DNA of 64,000 bases from Streptomyces sp. TSRI0107 (GTDB lineage Bacteria > Actinomycetota > Actinomycetes > Streptomycetales > Streptomycetaceae), in the NCBI RefSeq assembly GCF_001905845.1, contig NZ_LIVZ01000001.1, forward strand, positions 310,001 to 374,000, given 5' to 3'. Of the stretch, positions 15,674 to 25,061 are shown one piece after another. Under the pieces are notes generated by a model that saw only the letters and a program-made list of their open reading frames with translations, was not told the DNA's origin and made no database searches. The first letter of the stretch is position 1, and each line of letters starts with the position of its first letter. Made by a program: the position numbers and the translations under genes.

Positions 15674-17941
15674 ATGCCCAACCAGACGGCAGCCGCCCCC
15701 GGCGAGCGACGACTCGCCGTCCTTGAAGGTGTGCTCGAACGGATCACGTACGCCAATGAGGAGAACGGCTACACGGTCGCCCGTGTGGACACCGGCCGCG
15801 GTGGGGGTGACCTCCTCACGGTCGTCGGTGCGCTGCTCGGTGCGCAGGTCGGGGAGTCCTTGCGCATGGAGGGCCGCTGGGGGTCGCATCCCCAGTACGG
15901 CAAGCAGTTCCATGTGGAGAACTACACCACCGTGCTGCCGGCGACCGTGCAGGGTATCCGCCGGTATCTGGGGTCCGGGCTGGTGAAGGGCATCGGGCCG
16001 GTCTTCGCGGACCGGATCACGCAGCACTTCGGCATGGACACCCTGAGGATCATCGAGGAGGAGCCGAAGCGGCTCGTCGAGGTGCCGGGGCTCGGGCCCA
16101 AGCGGACGAAGAAGATCGCCGACGCGTGGGAGGAGCAGAAGGCGATCAAGGAGGTCATGCTGTTCCTGCAGACGGTGGAGGTGTCCACCTCGATCGCCGT
16201 GCGGATCTACAAGAAGTACGGCGACGCCTCCATCGGCGTCGTGAAGAACCAGCCCTACCGGCTCGCCGCCGACGTCTGGGGCATCGGGTTCCTCACCGCG
16301 GACAAGATCGCCCAGTCGGTCGGCATCCCGCACGACAGCCCGGAGCGGGTGAAAGCGGGGCTGCAGTACGCGCTGTCGCAGTCCGCCGACCAGGGGAACT
16401 GCTATCTCCCCGAGGAGCGGCTGATCGCCGATGCCGTGAAGCTGCTCCAGGTCGACACCGGGCTCGTCATCGAATGCCTCGCCGAACTGGCCGAGCCGGG
16501 CGAGGACGGCGGCGACCCAGGGGTCGTACGGGAGAAGGTGCCCGGCCCCGACGGGTCCCCGGATCCCGTGACCGCCGTCTACCTGGTCCCCTTCCACCGC
16601 GCCGAACTCTCCCTCTCCGCCCAGCTCCTGCGCCTGCTCCGCACCGAGGAGGACCGGATGCCGGGCTTCCGGGACGTCGACTGGGACAAGGCGCTGGGCT
16701 GGCTGAAGGGGCGCACCGGCGCCGACCTCGCGCCCGAGCAGGAGGCCGCCGTCAAGCTGGCGTTGACGAAGAAGGTGGCCGTACTCACCGGTGGGCCCGG
16801 CTGCGGCAAGTCGTTCACCGTGCGGTCGATCGTGGAGCTGGCCCGTGCCAAGCGGGCCAAGGTGCTGCTGGCCGCGCCGACCGGCCGGGCCGCCAAGCGG
16901 CTCGCCGAGCTGACCGGTGCCGAGGCCTCCACCGTGCACCGGCTGCTGGAGCTGAAGCCGGGCGGCGACGCGGCGTACGACCGGGAACGGCCGCTGGACG
17001 CCGATCTGGTCGTCGTCGACGAGGCGTCGATGCTGGATCTGCTGCTCGCCAACAAGCTCGTGAAGGCCGTGCCGCCGGGCGCCCATCTGCTCTTCGTCGG
17101 GGACGTGGACCAGCTGCCCAGCGTCGGGGCGGGGGAGGTGCTGCGAGACCTGCTCGCCGACGGCGGCCCCGTTCCCGCCGTTCGGCTCACCCGCGTCTTC
17201 CGGCAGGCCCAGCAGTCGGGCGTCGTCACCAACGCGCACCGCATCAACGCGGGCCAGCACCCGGTCACCGACGGACTGCAGGACTTCTTCCTCTTCGTCG
17301 AGGACGACACGGAGGAGGCCGGACGGCTCACTGTCGATGTCGCGGCCCGCCGGATTCCGGCCAGGTTCGGGCTCGATCCGCGCCGGGACGTGCAGGTGCT
17401 GGCGCCGATGCACCGGGGGCCGGCGGGCGCGGGCACGCTCAACGGGCTGCTTCAGCAGGCCATCACCCCGGGGCGGCCGGATCTGCCGGAGAAGCGGTTC
17501 GGCGGGCGCGTTTTCCGTGTCGGGGACAAGGTCACCCAGATTCGTAACAATTATGAAAAAGGGAAGAACGGTGTCTTCAACGGCACCGTCGGTGTCGTCA
17601 CCTCCCTCGACCCGGTCGACCAGCGCCTGACGGTGCTGACGGACGAGGACGAGGAGGTGCCGTACGAGTTCGACGAACTGGACGAGCTGGCCCACGCCTA
17701 CGCGGTGACCATCCACCGCTCGCAGGGCAGTGAGTACCCGGCCGTGGTGATCCCGGTCACCACGGGCGCGTGGATGATGCTCCAGCGCAATCTGCTCTAC
17801 ACGGCGGTCACCCGGGCCAAGCGGCTGGTCGTCCTCGTCGGTTCGCGCAAGGCGATCGGCCAGGCGGTGCGCACGGTGTCCGCCGGACGGCGGTGCACGG
17901 CGCTCGACTTCCGGCTCTCCGGCGGGTCGCCGGCGGCGTGA
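15674..17941 (+). CDS. recD2: RecD-like (RecD2) ATP-dependent DNA helicase
   Basis: 755-aa SF1B helicase. It begins with an OB-like region, then helix-hairpin-helix segments (LVKGIGPVFADRIT, LVEVPGLGPKRTKKI) and a RecA-like core with Walker A GGPGCGKSFT, Walker B VVDEASMLD, motif III FVGDVDQLPSVGAG, and C-terminal VTIHRSQGSEYPAVVIPV with TAVTRAKRLVVLVG. This is the layout of RecD2, a 5'-3' helicase working without RecBC in repair and fork maintenance. A run of AT-rich codons (around 17539-17570, IRNNYEKG) interrupts otherwise GC3-rich coding sequence. Confidence 0.94.
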   Translation: MPNQTAAAPGERRLAVLEGVLERITYANEENGYTVARVDTGRGGGDLLTVVGALLGAQVGESLRMEGRWGSHPQYGKQFHVENYTTVLPATVQGIRRYLGSGLVKGIGPVFADRITQHFGMDTLRIIEEEPKRLVEVPGLGPKRTKKIADAWEEQKAIKEVMLFLQTVEVSTSIAVRIYKKYGDASIGVVKNQPYRLAADVWGIGFLTADKIAQSVGIPHDSPERVKAGLQYALSQSADQGNCYLPEERLIADAVKLLQVDTGLVIECLAELAEPGEDGGDPGVVREKVPGPDGSPDPVTAVYLVPFHRAELSLSAQLLRLLRTEEDRMPGFRDVDWDKALGWLKGRTGADLAPEQEAAVKLALTKKVAVLTGGPGCGKSFTVRSIVELARAKRAKVLLAAPTGRAAKRLAELTGAEASTVHRLLELKPGGDAAYDRERPLDADLVVVDEASMLDLLLANKLVKAVPPGAHLLFVGDVDQLPSVGAGEVLRDLLADGGPVPAVRLTRVFRQAQQSGVVTNAHRINAGQHPVTDGLQDFFLFVEDDTEEAGRLTVDVAARRIPARFGLDPRRDVQVLAPMHRGPAGAGTLNGLLQQAITPGRPDLPEKRFGGRVFRVGDKVTQIRNNYEKGKNGVFNGTVGVVTSLDPVDQRLTVLTDEDEEVPYEFDELDELAHAYAVTIHRSQGSEYPAVVIPVTTGAWMMLQRNLLYTAVTRAKRLVVLVGSRKAIGQAVRTVSAGRRCTALDFRLSGGSPAA

Positions 17942-18056
17942 GGTCGGGCATCCCGGGGCGTGTCCGCGAGCGGACGGAAAAATGATCGATCAAACGAGTC
18001 GCAAACGTCACAGAGGACTTCCGGATGGCGAATCAAGGGGGCAGGATGTGCAAGTT

Positions 18057-18075
18057 GGCGGCACTGAGTGCCGCC
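18057..18075 (+). promoter_or_regulatory. Hairpin in citrate synthase upstream region
   Basis: Perfect stem GGCGGCAC / GTGCCGCC with a 3-nt loop in the 241-bp gap before citA. Its role (recD2 terminator, operator or leader structure) cannot be decided from sequence; no U-tract follows. Confidence 0.4.
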
Positions 18076-18182
18076 GATAAGCCCAATGGTCGACCCCGAG
18101 TGCACTCTCCTGCGCCAAATGGGGGATGGTAGAGACAGTCAGGGCACCTCGAAGAAGAGGCACAACGTCGGTGAGGGATGAC

Positions 18183-19472
18183 GTGAGCGACAACTCTGTA
18201 GTACTGCGGTACGACGGCAGCGAGTACACCTACCCGGTGATCGACAGCACCGTCGGCGACAAGGGCTTCGACATCGGCAAGCTCCGCGCCCAGACCGGTC
18301 TCGTGACCCTGGACAGCGGCTACGGCAACACGGCCGCCTATAAATCCGCCATCACGTACCTCGACGGCGAGCAGGGCATCCTCCGGTACCGCGGCTACCC
18401 GATCGAGCAGCTGGCCGAGCGCTCCACCTTCCTGGAGGTCGCCTACCTGCTGATCAACGGCGAGCTGCCCACCGTCGACGAGCTGTCCTCGTTCAAGGAC
18501 GAGATCACCCGGCACACCCTGCTGCACGAGGACGTCAAGAACTTCTACCGGGGCTTCCCACGGGACGCGCACCCGATGGCGATGCTGTCCTCGGTGGTCT
18601 CCGCGCTGTCCACCTTCTACCAGGACAGCCACAACCCGTTCGACGAGCAGCAGCGCAACCTGTCCACGATCCGCCTGCTCGCCAAGCTCCCGACGATCGC
18701 GGCCTACGCGTACAAGAAGTCGGTCGGCCACCCGTTCGTCTACCCGCGCAACGACCTCGGCTACGTCGAGAACTTCCTGCGCATGACCTTCTCGGTGCCC
18801 GCGCAGGAGTACGAGCTGGACCCGATCGTGGTCTCGGCGCTCGACAAGCTGCTGATCCTGCACGCCGACCACGAGCAGAACTGTTCGACGTCGACGGTCC
18901 GCCTGGTCGGTTCCTCGCAGGCGAACATGTTCGCCTCGATCTCCGCCGGCATCAACGCGCTGTGGGGCCCGCTGCACGGCGGCGCCAACCAGTCGGTGCT
19001 GGAGATGCTGGAAGGCATCCGCGACGCCGGCGGCGACGTCGACTCCTTCATCCGCAAGGTGAAGAACAAGGAGGACGGCGTCCGCCTGATGGGCTTCGGC
19101 CACCGGGTCTACAAGAACTTCGACCCGCGTGCCAAGATCATCAAGGCCGCCGCGCACGACGTGCTGTCCGCCCTCGGCAAGTCCGACGAGCTGCTGGACA
19201 TCGCGCTCAAGCTGGAGGAGCACGCGCTCGCCGACGACTACTTCGTCTCGCGCAACCTCTACCCGAACGTCGACTTCTACACCGGCCTGATCTACCGGGC
19301 CATGGGCTTCCCGACCGAGATGTTCACGGTCCTGTTCGCCCTCGGCCGGCTGCCGGGCTGGATCGCCCAGTGGCACGAGATGATCAAGGAGCCGGGCTCC
19401 CGCATCGGCCGCCCGCGCCAGATCTACACCGGCGTGGTCGAGCGTGACTTCGTGCCCGTCGAGGAGCGCTGA
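18183..19472 (+). CDS. citA: Citrate synthase
   Basis: 429-aa type II citrate synthase condensing acetyl-CoA and oxaloacetate at the entry of the TCA cycle. Catalytic residues are in LHADHEQNCSTST (His), GFGHRVYKNFDPRA (His) and NVDFYTGLIYRAMG (Asp). GTG 18183 gives the N-terminus VSDNSVVLRYDGSEY, the usual start of Streptomyces orthologues, with GAGGGA at 18173-18178; an in-frame GTG at 18171 is the alternative. Monocistronic and followed by a hairpin terminator. Loss of citA affects aerial development in S. coelicolor (known from the literature). Confidence 0.96.
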   Translation: MSDNSVVLRYDGSEYTYPVIDSTVGDKGFDIGKLRAQTGLVTLDSGYGNTAAYKSAITYLDGEQGILRYRGYPIEQLAERSTFLEVAYLLINGELPTVDELSSFKDEITRHTLLHEDVKNFYRGFPRDAHPMAMLSSVVSALSTFYQDSHNPFDEQQRNLSTIRLLAKLPTIAAYAYKKSVGHPFVYPRNDLGYVENFLRMTFSVPAQEYELDPIVVSALDKLLILHADHEQNCSTSTVRLVGSSQANMFASISAGINALWGPLHGGANQSVLEMLEGIRDAGGDVDSFIRKVKNKEDGVRLMGFGHRVYKNFDPRAKIIKAAAHDVLSALGKSDELLDIALKLEEHALADDYFVSRNLYPNVDFYTGLIYRAMGFPTEMFTVLFALGRLPGWIAQWHEMIKEPGSRIGRPRQIYTGVVERDFVPVEER

Positions 19473-19494
19473 GCCGTAGCGCGCTGACGCCTCG

Positions 19495-19528
19495 GGCCCC
19501 GTATCCGGTTCGCCGGTGCGGGGCCTTT
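19495..19528 (+). terminator. citA terminator
   Basis: GGCCCCG (19495-19501) pairs with CGGGGCC (19519-19525), with an inner CCGG-TTCG-CCGG tetraloop stem and TTT following; 22 bp after the citA stop. Confidence 0.85.
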
Positions 19529-20060
19529 CGCGTACCCCCAGGAGAGAACAAGTGAAAGGCGCCCCGGTGCGCCGGTCCCCCCACGGGCCGACGACCAGGG
19601 CGCCTTCCCATGTCCCGGTGCGGATTCCCCCCACGGGATCCGGCCGGGCGTCTGTGAGACCAGCGCCTGAATCGCTGTGAGCACAATGAGCAGAACTCGT
19701 CGCGCTCGGGTCTTGCCTGTTCGGTTGTCGTTCGTCCGGTTGTTCGTCCGGTCTTCGTCCGTCGTTCGTGACTGCGGTCTGCCGGGACAACGCACGCTGG
19801 GAGGGCCGCTCAAAGCTTCCCGGTGTACGTGCCCCGGCAACGCATCTCTGGAGAGGTCCCCCAAGACATCCCCAGATGCCAGCCGACGCCCCCCAAGACG
19901 CCTTCTGACATCGCCAACTTAGACCTTCGAACCCCTTCGATGGTTACGTTCACATCACTGTGATCTGCGTCTCTTGCATATGTCCCAATAGATACGTAAG
20001 AGGCCCGATACGACGAACGGGGCTCAAGCGTAAGGATGATGCGCGAGCCTTGTGAAGAGC
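19529..20060 (-). ncRNA. Unexplained structured intergenic region, possible leftward small transcript
   Basis: 532 bp between convergent citA and copA with no recognisable gene. Read leftward, the stretch 20040-19900 is the most AT-rich of its surroundings and includes a hairpin (20002-20027). Around 19730-19761 CGGACGAA is repeated three times with 11-12 bp period. At 19598-19606/19556-19564 a perfect 9-bp stem GGAAGGCGCCC...GGGCGCCTT is followed by TTTC, a plausible rho-independent terminator in the leftward direction. A short frame (19953 to 19810, 47 codons from a GTG) exists but has weak codon bias. A small RNA of up to about 450 nt is inferred. Confidence 0.35.
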
Positions 20061-22340
20061 TTATGTGAGGCTTGCGTCGGAATGAAGAGGGGTCTCGCGG
20101 AACGTGCGCAATCGCAGGCTGTTCGTGACCACGAACACCGACGAGAACGCCATCGCCGCCCCCGCGATCATCGGGTTCAGCAGACCCGCCGCGGCCAGCG
20201 GCAACGCGGCGACGTTGTAGCCGAACGCCCACACGAGATTGCCCTTGATGGTGCCCAGGGTCCGGCGGGCGAGCCGGATCGCGTCCGCGGCGGCCCGCAG
20301 ATCACCGCGGACCAGGGTCAGATCGCCGGCCTCGATCGCCGCGTCCGTGCCCGTGCCCATCGCGAGCCCGAGATCGGCGGTGGCGAGCGCGGCCGCGTCG
20401 TTGACGCCGTCACCGACCATCGCGACCGTCCGGCCCTCCGCCTGGAGCCGCCGGACGACGGCCACCTTGTCCTCGGGCAGCACCTCGGCGATCACCTCGT
20501 CGACGCCGACCTCCGCGGCCACGGCCTCGGCGACCGCCTGGTTGTCGCCGGTCAGCAGCACCGGCGTGAGCCCCAGCGCGCGCAGCTCGCGCACCGCTTC
20601 CGCGCTGGTCTCCTTCACCGCGTCCGCGACGGCGAGCACCCCGCGCGCCGCCCCGTCCCAGCCGACCACGACGGCCGTACGACCGCCGCGCTCGGCCCGC
20701 TCCTTCGCCGACGCCAGCTCCTCGGGCAGCCGCCCGTCGAAGAGCCGCCCCACGGTCACCTCGTGACCTTCCACGTGCCCGCGTACGCCCTGCCCCGGCA
20801 GGTTCTCGAACCGCTCGACTCCGGGCAGCTCCCCGGCCCGCTCCTCGGCGCCCGCGGCCACCGCGCGGGCGACGGGGTGTTCGGAGGCGTGCTCGACGGC
20901 GCCCGCGAGCCGCAGCAGCTGCTTCTCGTCGGTGCCGTCGGCGGCGTGGACGTCCTGGAGGGTCATCCGGCCGGTCGTCACGGTGCCGGTCTTGTCGAGG
21001 ACGACGGTGTCGACGCGGCGGGTGGACTCCAGGACCTCGGGGCCCTTGATGAGGATGCCGAGCTGCGCCCCGCGGCCCGTGCCGACCAGCAGCGCGGTCG
21101 GCGTGGCGAGGCCCAGCGCGCACGGGCAGGCGATGATCAGGACGGCGACGGCGGCGCTGAACGCGGCGACGGTGTCGCCGGTGGCGCCGAGCCAGCCGCC
21201 GAAGGTGGCGACGGCGATCAGCAGCACGACGGGCACGAAGACCGCGGCGACCCGGTCGGCGAGCCGCTGCACCTCGGCCTTGCCGTTCTGCGCGTCCTCG
21301 ACCAGCCGGGCCATCCGGGCGAGCCGGGTGTCGGCGCCGATCCGGGTGGCCTCGACGACGAGCCGGCCCCCGGCGTTGACGGTGGCGCCGGTGACGGTGT
21401 CGCCGGCGGTCACGTCCACCGGCGCGGACTCGCCGGTCAGCATGGAGGCGTCCACGGCGGACGTGCCCTCGACGACGGTGCCGTCGGTGGCGATCTTCTC
21501 GCCGGGCCGTACGACGAACCGGTCGCCGACGGCCAGCCGGTCGACGGGTATCCGCACCTCGCGTCCGTCCCGCAGCACGGCCACGTCCTTCGCGCCCAGC
21601 TCCATCAGCGCCCGCAGCGCGGCGCCGGCGCGGCGTTTGGCGCGGGCCTCCAGGTAGCGGCCGAGGAGCAGGAACGCGGTGACGCCGGCGGCGACCTCCA
21701 GGTAGATGGTGGCGGCGCCGTCGGTGCGGGAGACGGTCAGGTCGAAGCCGTGCCGCATGCCGGGCATGCCCGCGTCGCCGAGGAACAGGGCCCACAGGGA
21801 CCAGCCGAACGCGGCGAGGGTGCCGACCGACACCAGCGTGTCCATGGTGGACGCGGCGTGCCGGGCGTTGGTCCAGGCGGCCGTGTGGAAGGGCAGGCCG
21901 CCCCAGACGACCACGGGCGCGGCGAGGGTCAGGGAGAGCCACTGCCAGTTGTCGAACTGGAGGGCGGGGACCATCGCGAGCAGCACGACGGGCACGGCGA
22001 GGGCGGCGCAGACGACGAGTCGCTGCCGCAGCGCCGCGAGCTTCGGGTCCTGCTCCGGCCCGTCCGGCCGTACGGCTTCGGGGGCGGGCCGGGGCGGTGG
22101 CGGTTCCTGCGCGGTGTAGCCGGTCTTCACGACGGTGGCGATCAGGTCGGCGACCTCGACCCCGGCGGGGTAGGTGACCTTGGCCTTCTCCGTCGCGAAG
22201 TTCACCGTGGCGGTGACCCCCGGCATGCGGTTCAGCTTCTTCTCGACGCGGGCGGCGCAGGCGGCGCAGGTCATGCCGCCGATCAGCAGCTCGGCCTCGG
22301 ACGCCGGCGGGGCGTCCACGGGGGTGTCTGTGGTGGTCAT
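20061..22340 (-). CDS. copA: Copper-exporting P-type ATPase
   Basis: 759-aa P1B-type ATPase. N-terminal heavy-metal-associated domain with [10 protein letters not shown] (Cys25, Cys28), a phosphatase motif TGES (about 302-305), the transmembrane CPC motif (405-407, IIACPCALG) typical of Cu(I) pumps, and the phosphorylation site DKTGT (449-453). Exports cytosolic copper across the membrane. It lies 89 bp downstream of copZ and shares its CsoR-controlled promoter. Confidence 0.95.
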   Translation of the reverse strand: MTTTDTPVDAPPASEAELLIGGMTCAACAARVEKKLNRMPGVTATVNFATEKAKVTYPAGVEVADLIATVVKTGYTAQEPPPPRPAPEAVRPDGPEQDPKLAALRQRLVVCAALAVPVVLLAMVPALQFDNWQWLSLTLAAPVVVWGGLPFHTAAWTNARHAASTMDTLVSVGTLAAFGWSLWALFLGDAGMPGMRHGFDLTVSRTDGAATIYLEVAAGVTAFLLLGRYLEARAKRRAGAALRALMELGAKDVAVLRDGREVRIPVDRLAVGDRFVVRPGEKIATDGTVVEGTSAVDASMLTGESAPVDVTAGDTVTGATVNAGGRLVVEATRIGADTRLARMARLVEDAQNGKAEVQRLADRVAAVFVPVVLLIAVATFGGWLGATGDTVAAFSAAVAVLIIACPCALGLATPTALLVGTGRGAQLGILIKGPEVLESTRRVDTVVLDKTGTVTTGRMTLQDVHAADGTDEKQLLRLAGAVEHASEHPVARAVAAGAEERAGELPGVERFENLPGQGVRGHVEGHEVTVGRLFDGRLPEELASAKERAERGGRTAVVVGWDGAARGVLAVADAVKETSAEAVRELRALGLTPVLLTGDNQAVAEAVAAEVGVDEVIAEVLPEDKVAVVRRLQAEGRTVAMVGDGVNDAAALATADLGLAMGTGTDAAIEAGDLTLVRGDLRAAADAIRLARRTLGTIKGNLVWAFGYNVAALPLAAAGLLNPMIAGAAMAFSSVFVVTNSLRLRTFRETPLHSDASLT

Positions 22341-22429
22341 CTCGGGGCTCCGGACGACGGACCGGACCGTACGGCGCGCGGGTCGGCGCTCGGTACGGCC
22401 CGGTGTCGGAAGGTGTGGCGGGCTGCCGC

Positions 22430-22669
22430 TCAGGCGCGGTCGACCAGCTCGTACCCGGCCTCGTCGACGGCGGCGCGCACGGCTTCCTCGTCCAGCGGAG
22501 CCTCGGAGACGACGGTGACCTCGCCGGTGGCGGCCACGGCCTGCACGGAGGTCACGCCCGGGAGCTGGGTGAGCTCCGCGGAGACGGAACCCTCGCAGTG
22601 TCCGCAGCTCATCCCGCTCACCTTGTAGACGGCGGTGACGGAACCCTGGGTGTCGGTCTGGGCGGTCAT
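22430..22669 (-). CDS. copZ: Copper chaperone (heavy-metal-associated domain protein)
   Basis: 79-aa Atx1/CopZ-type chaperone with the metal-binding loop [16 protein letters not shown] (CxxC) and the beta-alpha-beta fold signature up to [11 protein letters not shown]. It hands Cu(I) to the CopA N-terminal domain. ATG 22669 is followed by 8 codons before the domain. First gene of the copZ-copA operon. Confidence 0.95.
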   Translation of the reverse strand: MTAQTDTQGSVTAVYKVSGMSCGHCEGSVSAELTQLPGVTSVQAVAATGEVTVVSEAPLDEEAVRAAVDEAGYELVDRA

Positions 22670-22735
22670 GTCGTTACTCCTCATCGAGGCGTATGGGGTT
22701 GTGGTGGCCCCCGAGGAGGGGCTCACACCCTTCAC

Positions 22736-22763
22736 GCTATACCCCTAGGGGGTATTAATCCAA
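22736..22763 (-). promoter_or_regulatory. copZ-copA promoter with CsoR operator
   Basis: On the minus strand TTGGAT (22758-22763) and TATAGC (22736-22741) are separated by 16 bp. The spacer is filled by ATACCCC-TAG-GGGGTAT on the plus strand (22739-22755), a perfect inverted repeat matching the known CsoR operator form (ATACCCC...GGGGTAT). Copper-free CsoR should block polymerase; Cu(I) binding releases it. csoR itself is not in the window. Confidence 0.9.
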
Positions 22764-22837
22764 GAGGGATCCCGGCGCGTCGTCCCGGTGGGGGGCGGTT
22801 ACCGTTCGGCGTCCAGGCGGACGGAAGCGAGGGGCGT

Positions 22838-23881
22838 ATGCGCGCGGTGGTGTTCGAGCGGTTCGGGGAGCCGGCCGAGGTGCGGGAGGTGGCGGACCCG
22901 CGGCCCGCCGAGCACGGGGTCGTGGTGCGGGTGGAGGCCACCGGGCTGTGCCGCAGCGACTGGCACGGCTGGCAGGGGCACGACCCGGACATCACCCTGC
23001 CGCACGTCCCGGGCCATGAACTCGCCGGAGTCGTCGAGGCGGTCGGCGCCCGGGTGACCGGATGGCGGCCCGGCGACCGGGTCACCGTGCCGTTCGTCTG
23101 CGCCTGCGGCGGCTGCCCCGCCTGCGCGGCGGGCGATCAGCAGGTCTGCGAGCGGCAGACCCAGCCCGGTTTCACCCACTGGGGTTCGTTCGCCCAGTAT
23201 GTGGCGCTCGACCACGCCGACGTCAATCTGGTCGCCGTGCCCGAGGACATGTCGTTCGCCACCGCCGCCTCCCTCGGCTGCCGGTTCGCCACCGCGTTCC
23301 GGGCCGTGGTGCAGCGCGGGCGGGTCGCGGCGGGGGAGTGGGTGGCGGTGCATGGCTGTGGCGGTGTGGGGCTGTCCGCGGTGATGATCGCGGCGGCGGC
23401 CGGGGCGCGAGTGGTCGCCGTCGACGTGTCGCCGGGGGCGCTGGAACTCGCGCGGCGGTTCGGCGCGGCGGAGTGCGTGGACGGCGCCCGGACCGCGGAC
23501 ACGGCCGCGGCGGTCCGCGACCTCACCGGTGGCGGCGCCCATCTCTCCCTGGACGCCCTCGGCGCCCCCGCCACCTGTGCCGCCTCGATCGACGGCCTGC
23601 GCCGCCGCGGCCGCCACGTCCAGGTCGGCCTGCTGCCCTCCCCGACCGGCACCACCCCGGTCCCGATGGCCCGCGCGACCGCCCTGGAGCTGGAACTCCT
23701 CGGCAGTCACGGCATGGCCGCGCACACCTACCCGCCGATGCTGGAGCTGGTCCGCGCCGGCACCCTGCGCCCGGACCTCCTGGTGACCTCGGCGATCCCG
23801 CTGTCCGCCGCGCCGGACGCGCTCGCCGCGATGGGTACGGCGCCCGGCGCGGGGGTGACGGTCATCGAGCCGTGGAGCTGA
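22838..23881 (+). CDS. Zinc-dependent alcohol dehydrogenase family protein
   Basis: 347-aa medium-chain dehydrogenase. Catalytic zinc ligands in [12 protein letters not shown] and PGHELAG, the structural zinc cluster [17 protein letters not shown], and an NAD-binding [13 protein letters not shown] are all present. ATG 22838 follows GAGGGG. Divergent from copZ. The substrate is not predictable; the C-terminal 20 bp overlap the convergent acetyltransferase gene. Confidence 0.9.
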   Translation: MRAVVFERFGEPAEVREVADPRPAEHGVVVRVEATGLCRSDWHGWQGHDPDITLPHVPGHELAGVVEAVGARVTGWRPGDRVTVPFVCACGGCPACAAGDQQVCERQTQPGFTHWGSFAQYVALDHADVNLVAVPEDMSFATAASLGCRFATAFRAVVQRGRVAAGEWVAVHGCGGVGLSAVMIAAAAGARVVAVDVSPGALELARRFGAAECVDGARTADTAAAVRDLTGGGAHLSLDALGAPATCAASIDGLRRRGRHVQVGLLPSPTGTTPVPMARATALELELLGSHGMAAHTYPPMLELVRAGTLRPDLLVTSAIPLSAAPDALAAMGTAPGAGVTVIEPWS

Positions 23882-24452
23882 GACCGGCCGTCTCCGGACG
23901 CCCCCGGTGGACGGCCCACTCGGGGGCGAGGACCGCCATCCGTACGGCGTCGACCCAGGCCCCGGACTGCCACACCGTCTGCCGGTCGGTCCCCTCGGCG
24001 ACGAAACCGGCCTTCTCGTAGACGTGCCGGGCGCGCGGGTTGTGGGTCAGGACGTACAGCGACACGCGGTGCAGCCCGAGCTGCTCGAAGGCATGGCCCA
24101 GCATCAGCCGCACGACCTCGGAGCCGAGGCCCCGGTCCCGTCCGCCGGGGCCGATGAGGACGCGGAAGTTGCAGTTGCGGTTGGGCTCGTCCCAGTCGTT
24201 CAGCACGGCCTCGCCGACGAGTTCGCCGCTCGCCCGGTCGACGATGCCGAGGTCGAGCCGGTCGGTCTGTTCGTTGCGGCTGCCGTACCAGGCGCGCAGC
24301 CGGTCGAGGCCGAACGCCTCCTGCGGGCTGCCGGTCATGCGTATCACCTCGGGGTCGGCCAGGATCCGCGCCATCACGGGCACGTCGTCCTCGGTGAACG
24401 GCCGCAGCACGGCCCGCTCGCCGGTGAGCACGGGTTTCTCGGAGAAGTCCAT
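23862..24452 (-). CDS. GNAT-family N-acetyltransferase (RimJ/RimL-like)
   Basis: 196 aa. [20 protein letters not shown] is the usual start of RimJ/RimL-type GNAT enzymes; the acetyl-CoA-binding part is [20 protein letters not shown], and [10 protein letters not shown] is the typical last beta-alpha element. Transfers an acetyl group to an amine of a protein or small molecule; the acceptor is unknown. Start at ATG 24452 (MDFSEKPVL). Confidence 0.88.
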   Translation of the reverse strand: MDFSEKPVLTGERAVLRPFTEDDVPVMARILADPEVIRMTGSPQEAFGLDRLRAWYGSRNEQTDRLDLGIVDRASGELVGEAVLNDWDEPNRNCNFRVLIGPGGRDRGLGSEVVRLMLGHAFEQLGLHRVSLYVLTHNPRARHVYEKAGFVAEGTDRQTVWQSGAWVDAVRMAVLAPEWAVHRGRPETAGLSSTAR

Positions 24453-24522
24453 CGCAGCACTGTGCCCCACGGCGAGGTGGGGCACGGAGTGATTTTCGGG
24501 GGCGGGGGTCAGGGGGCGGGGG

Positions 24523-24723
24523 TCAGTCCCGTTGCCGGCCGCGGTTGCCGGGCCTCGACGCCACCCAGGCGCGGACCGTGTCGGCGTACCAGTAGGGCTT
24601 GCCGCCCTCCACGTGGTCGGGTGGGGGCAGCAGGCCGTGCTTGCGGTAGGAGCGCACGGTGTCGGGCTGGACGCGGATGTGCGCCGCGATGTCCTTGTAC
24701 GACCAGAGCCTTCGGTCGGTCAT
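24523..24723 (-). CDS. Small helix-turn-helix protein (MerR/excisionase-like)
   Basis: 66 aa: LWSYKDIAAHIRVQPDTVRS is a winged-HTH recognition segment, followed by YRKHGLLPPPDHV and KPYWYADTVRAWVASRPG, the layout of AlpA/BldC-like mini-regulators. ATG 24723 has GGGGAGG 8 nt upstream. It diverges from the inositol operon, so regulation of that operon is possible but unproven. Confidence 0.8.
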   Translation of the reverse strand: MTDRRLWSYKDIAAHIRVQPDTVRSYRKHGLLPPPDHVEGGKPYWYADTVRAWVASRPGNRGRQRD

Positions 24724-25061
24724 GGGTTGCACCTCCCCGCGTGCGCCACGGCGGCGGCCGGGGGAGCCGTCGGGGGAGCCGGGCGCATCCGCTGGTGATC
24801 ATCAAGCCTGTGCCCGGTCAACGACGCTCGGTGATCGACGGGAAGGGGCTGTCGGGGAGGTGTGACCCGGAGCGTGCGTACATGCGACATCTGTGACACG
24901 CGTGTGGTGTTTGTGACAGAGGCGCGGCACGGGCGGGCGTTCCCCGCGTGCCCCGACCGGCTGTATCTGGTCCGTATGTCTGGACAAACTATTGACAGGG
25001 CTGTCCGCCCGCGACTAGAAACCCTCACAGAGCCGCGAAGGCGCGACGCGAAGGGATCTCG
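24724..25061 (+). promoter_or_regulatory. Promoter region of the iol operon
   Basis: 338 bp without a gene. Near the right end TTGACA (24992-24997) and TAGAAA (25016-25021), 18 bp apart, form a good vegetative promoter for iolC. A palindrome GACAG-GG-CTGTC (24994-25005) covers the -35 element, and TGTC-TG-GACA lies just upstream (24978-24987), so a repressor acting on GACA/TGTC half-sites is likely. Ribosome site AAGGGA is at about 25051-25056. Confidence 0.7.

Noticed and set aside
19424..19864. Leftward frames in the citA-copA gap, including a 47-codon one (19810-19953)
   Set aside because: Weak codon bias and competing frames; kept only as a possible non-coding or leader transcript.
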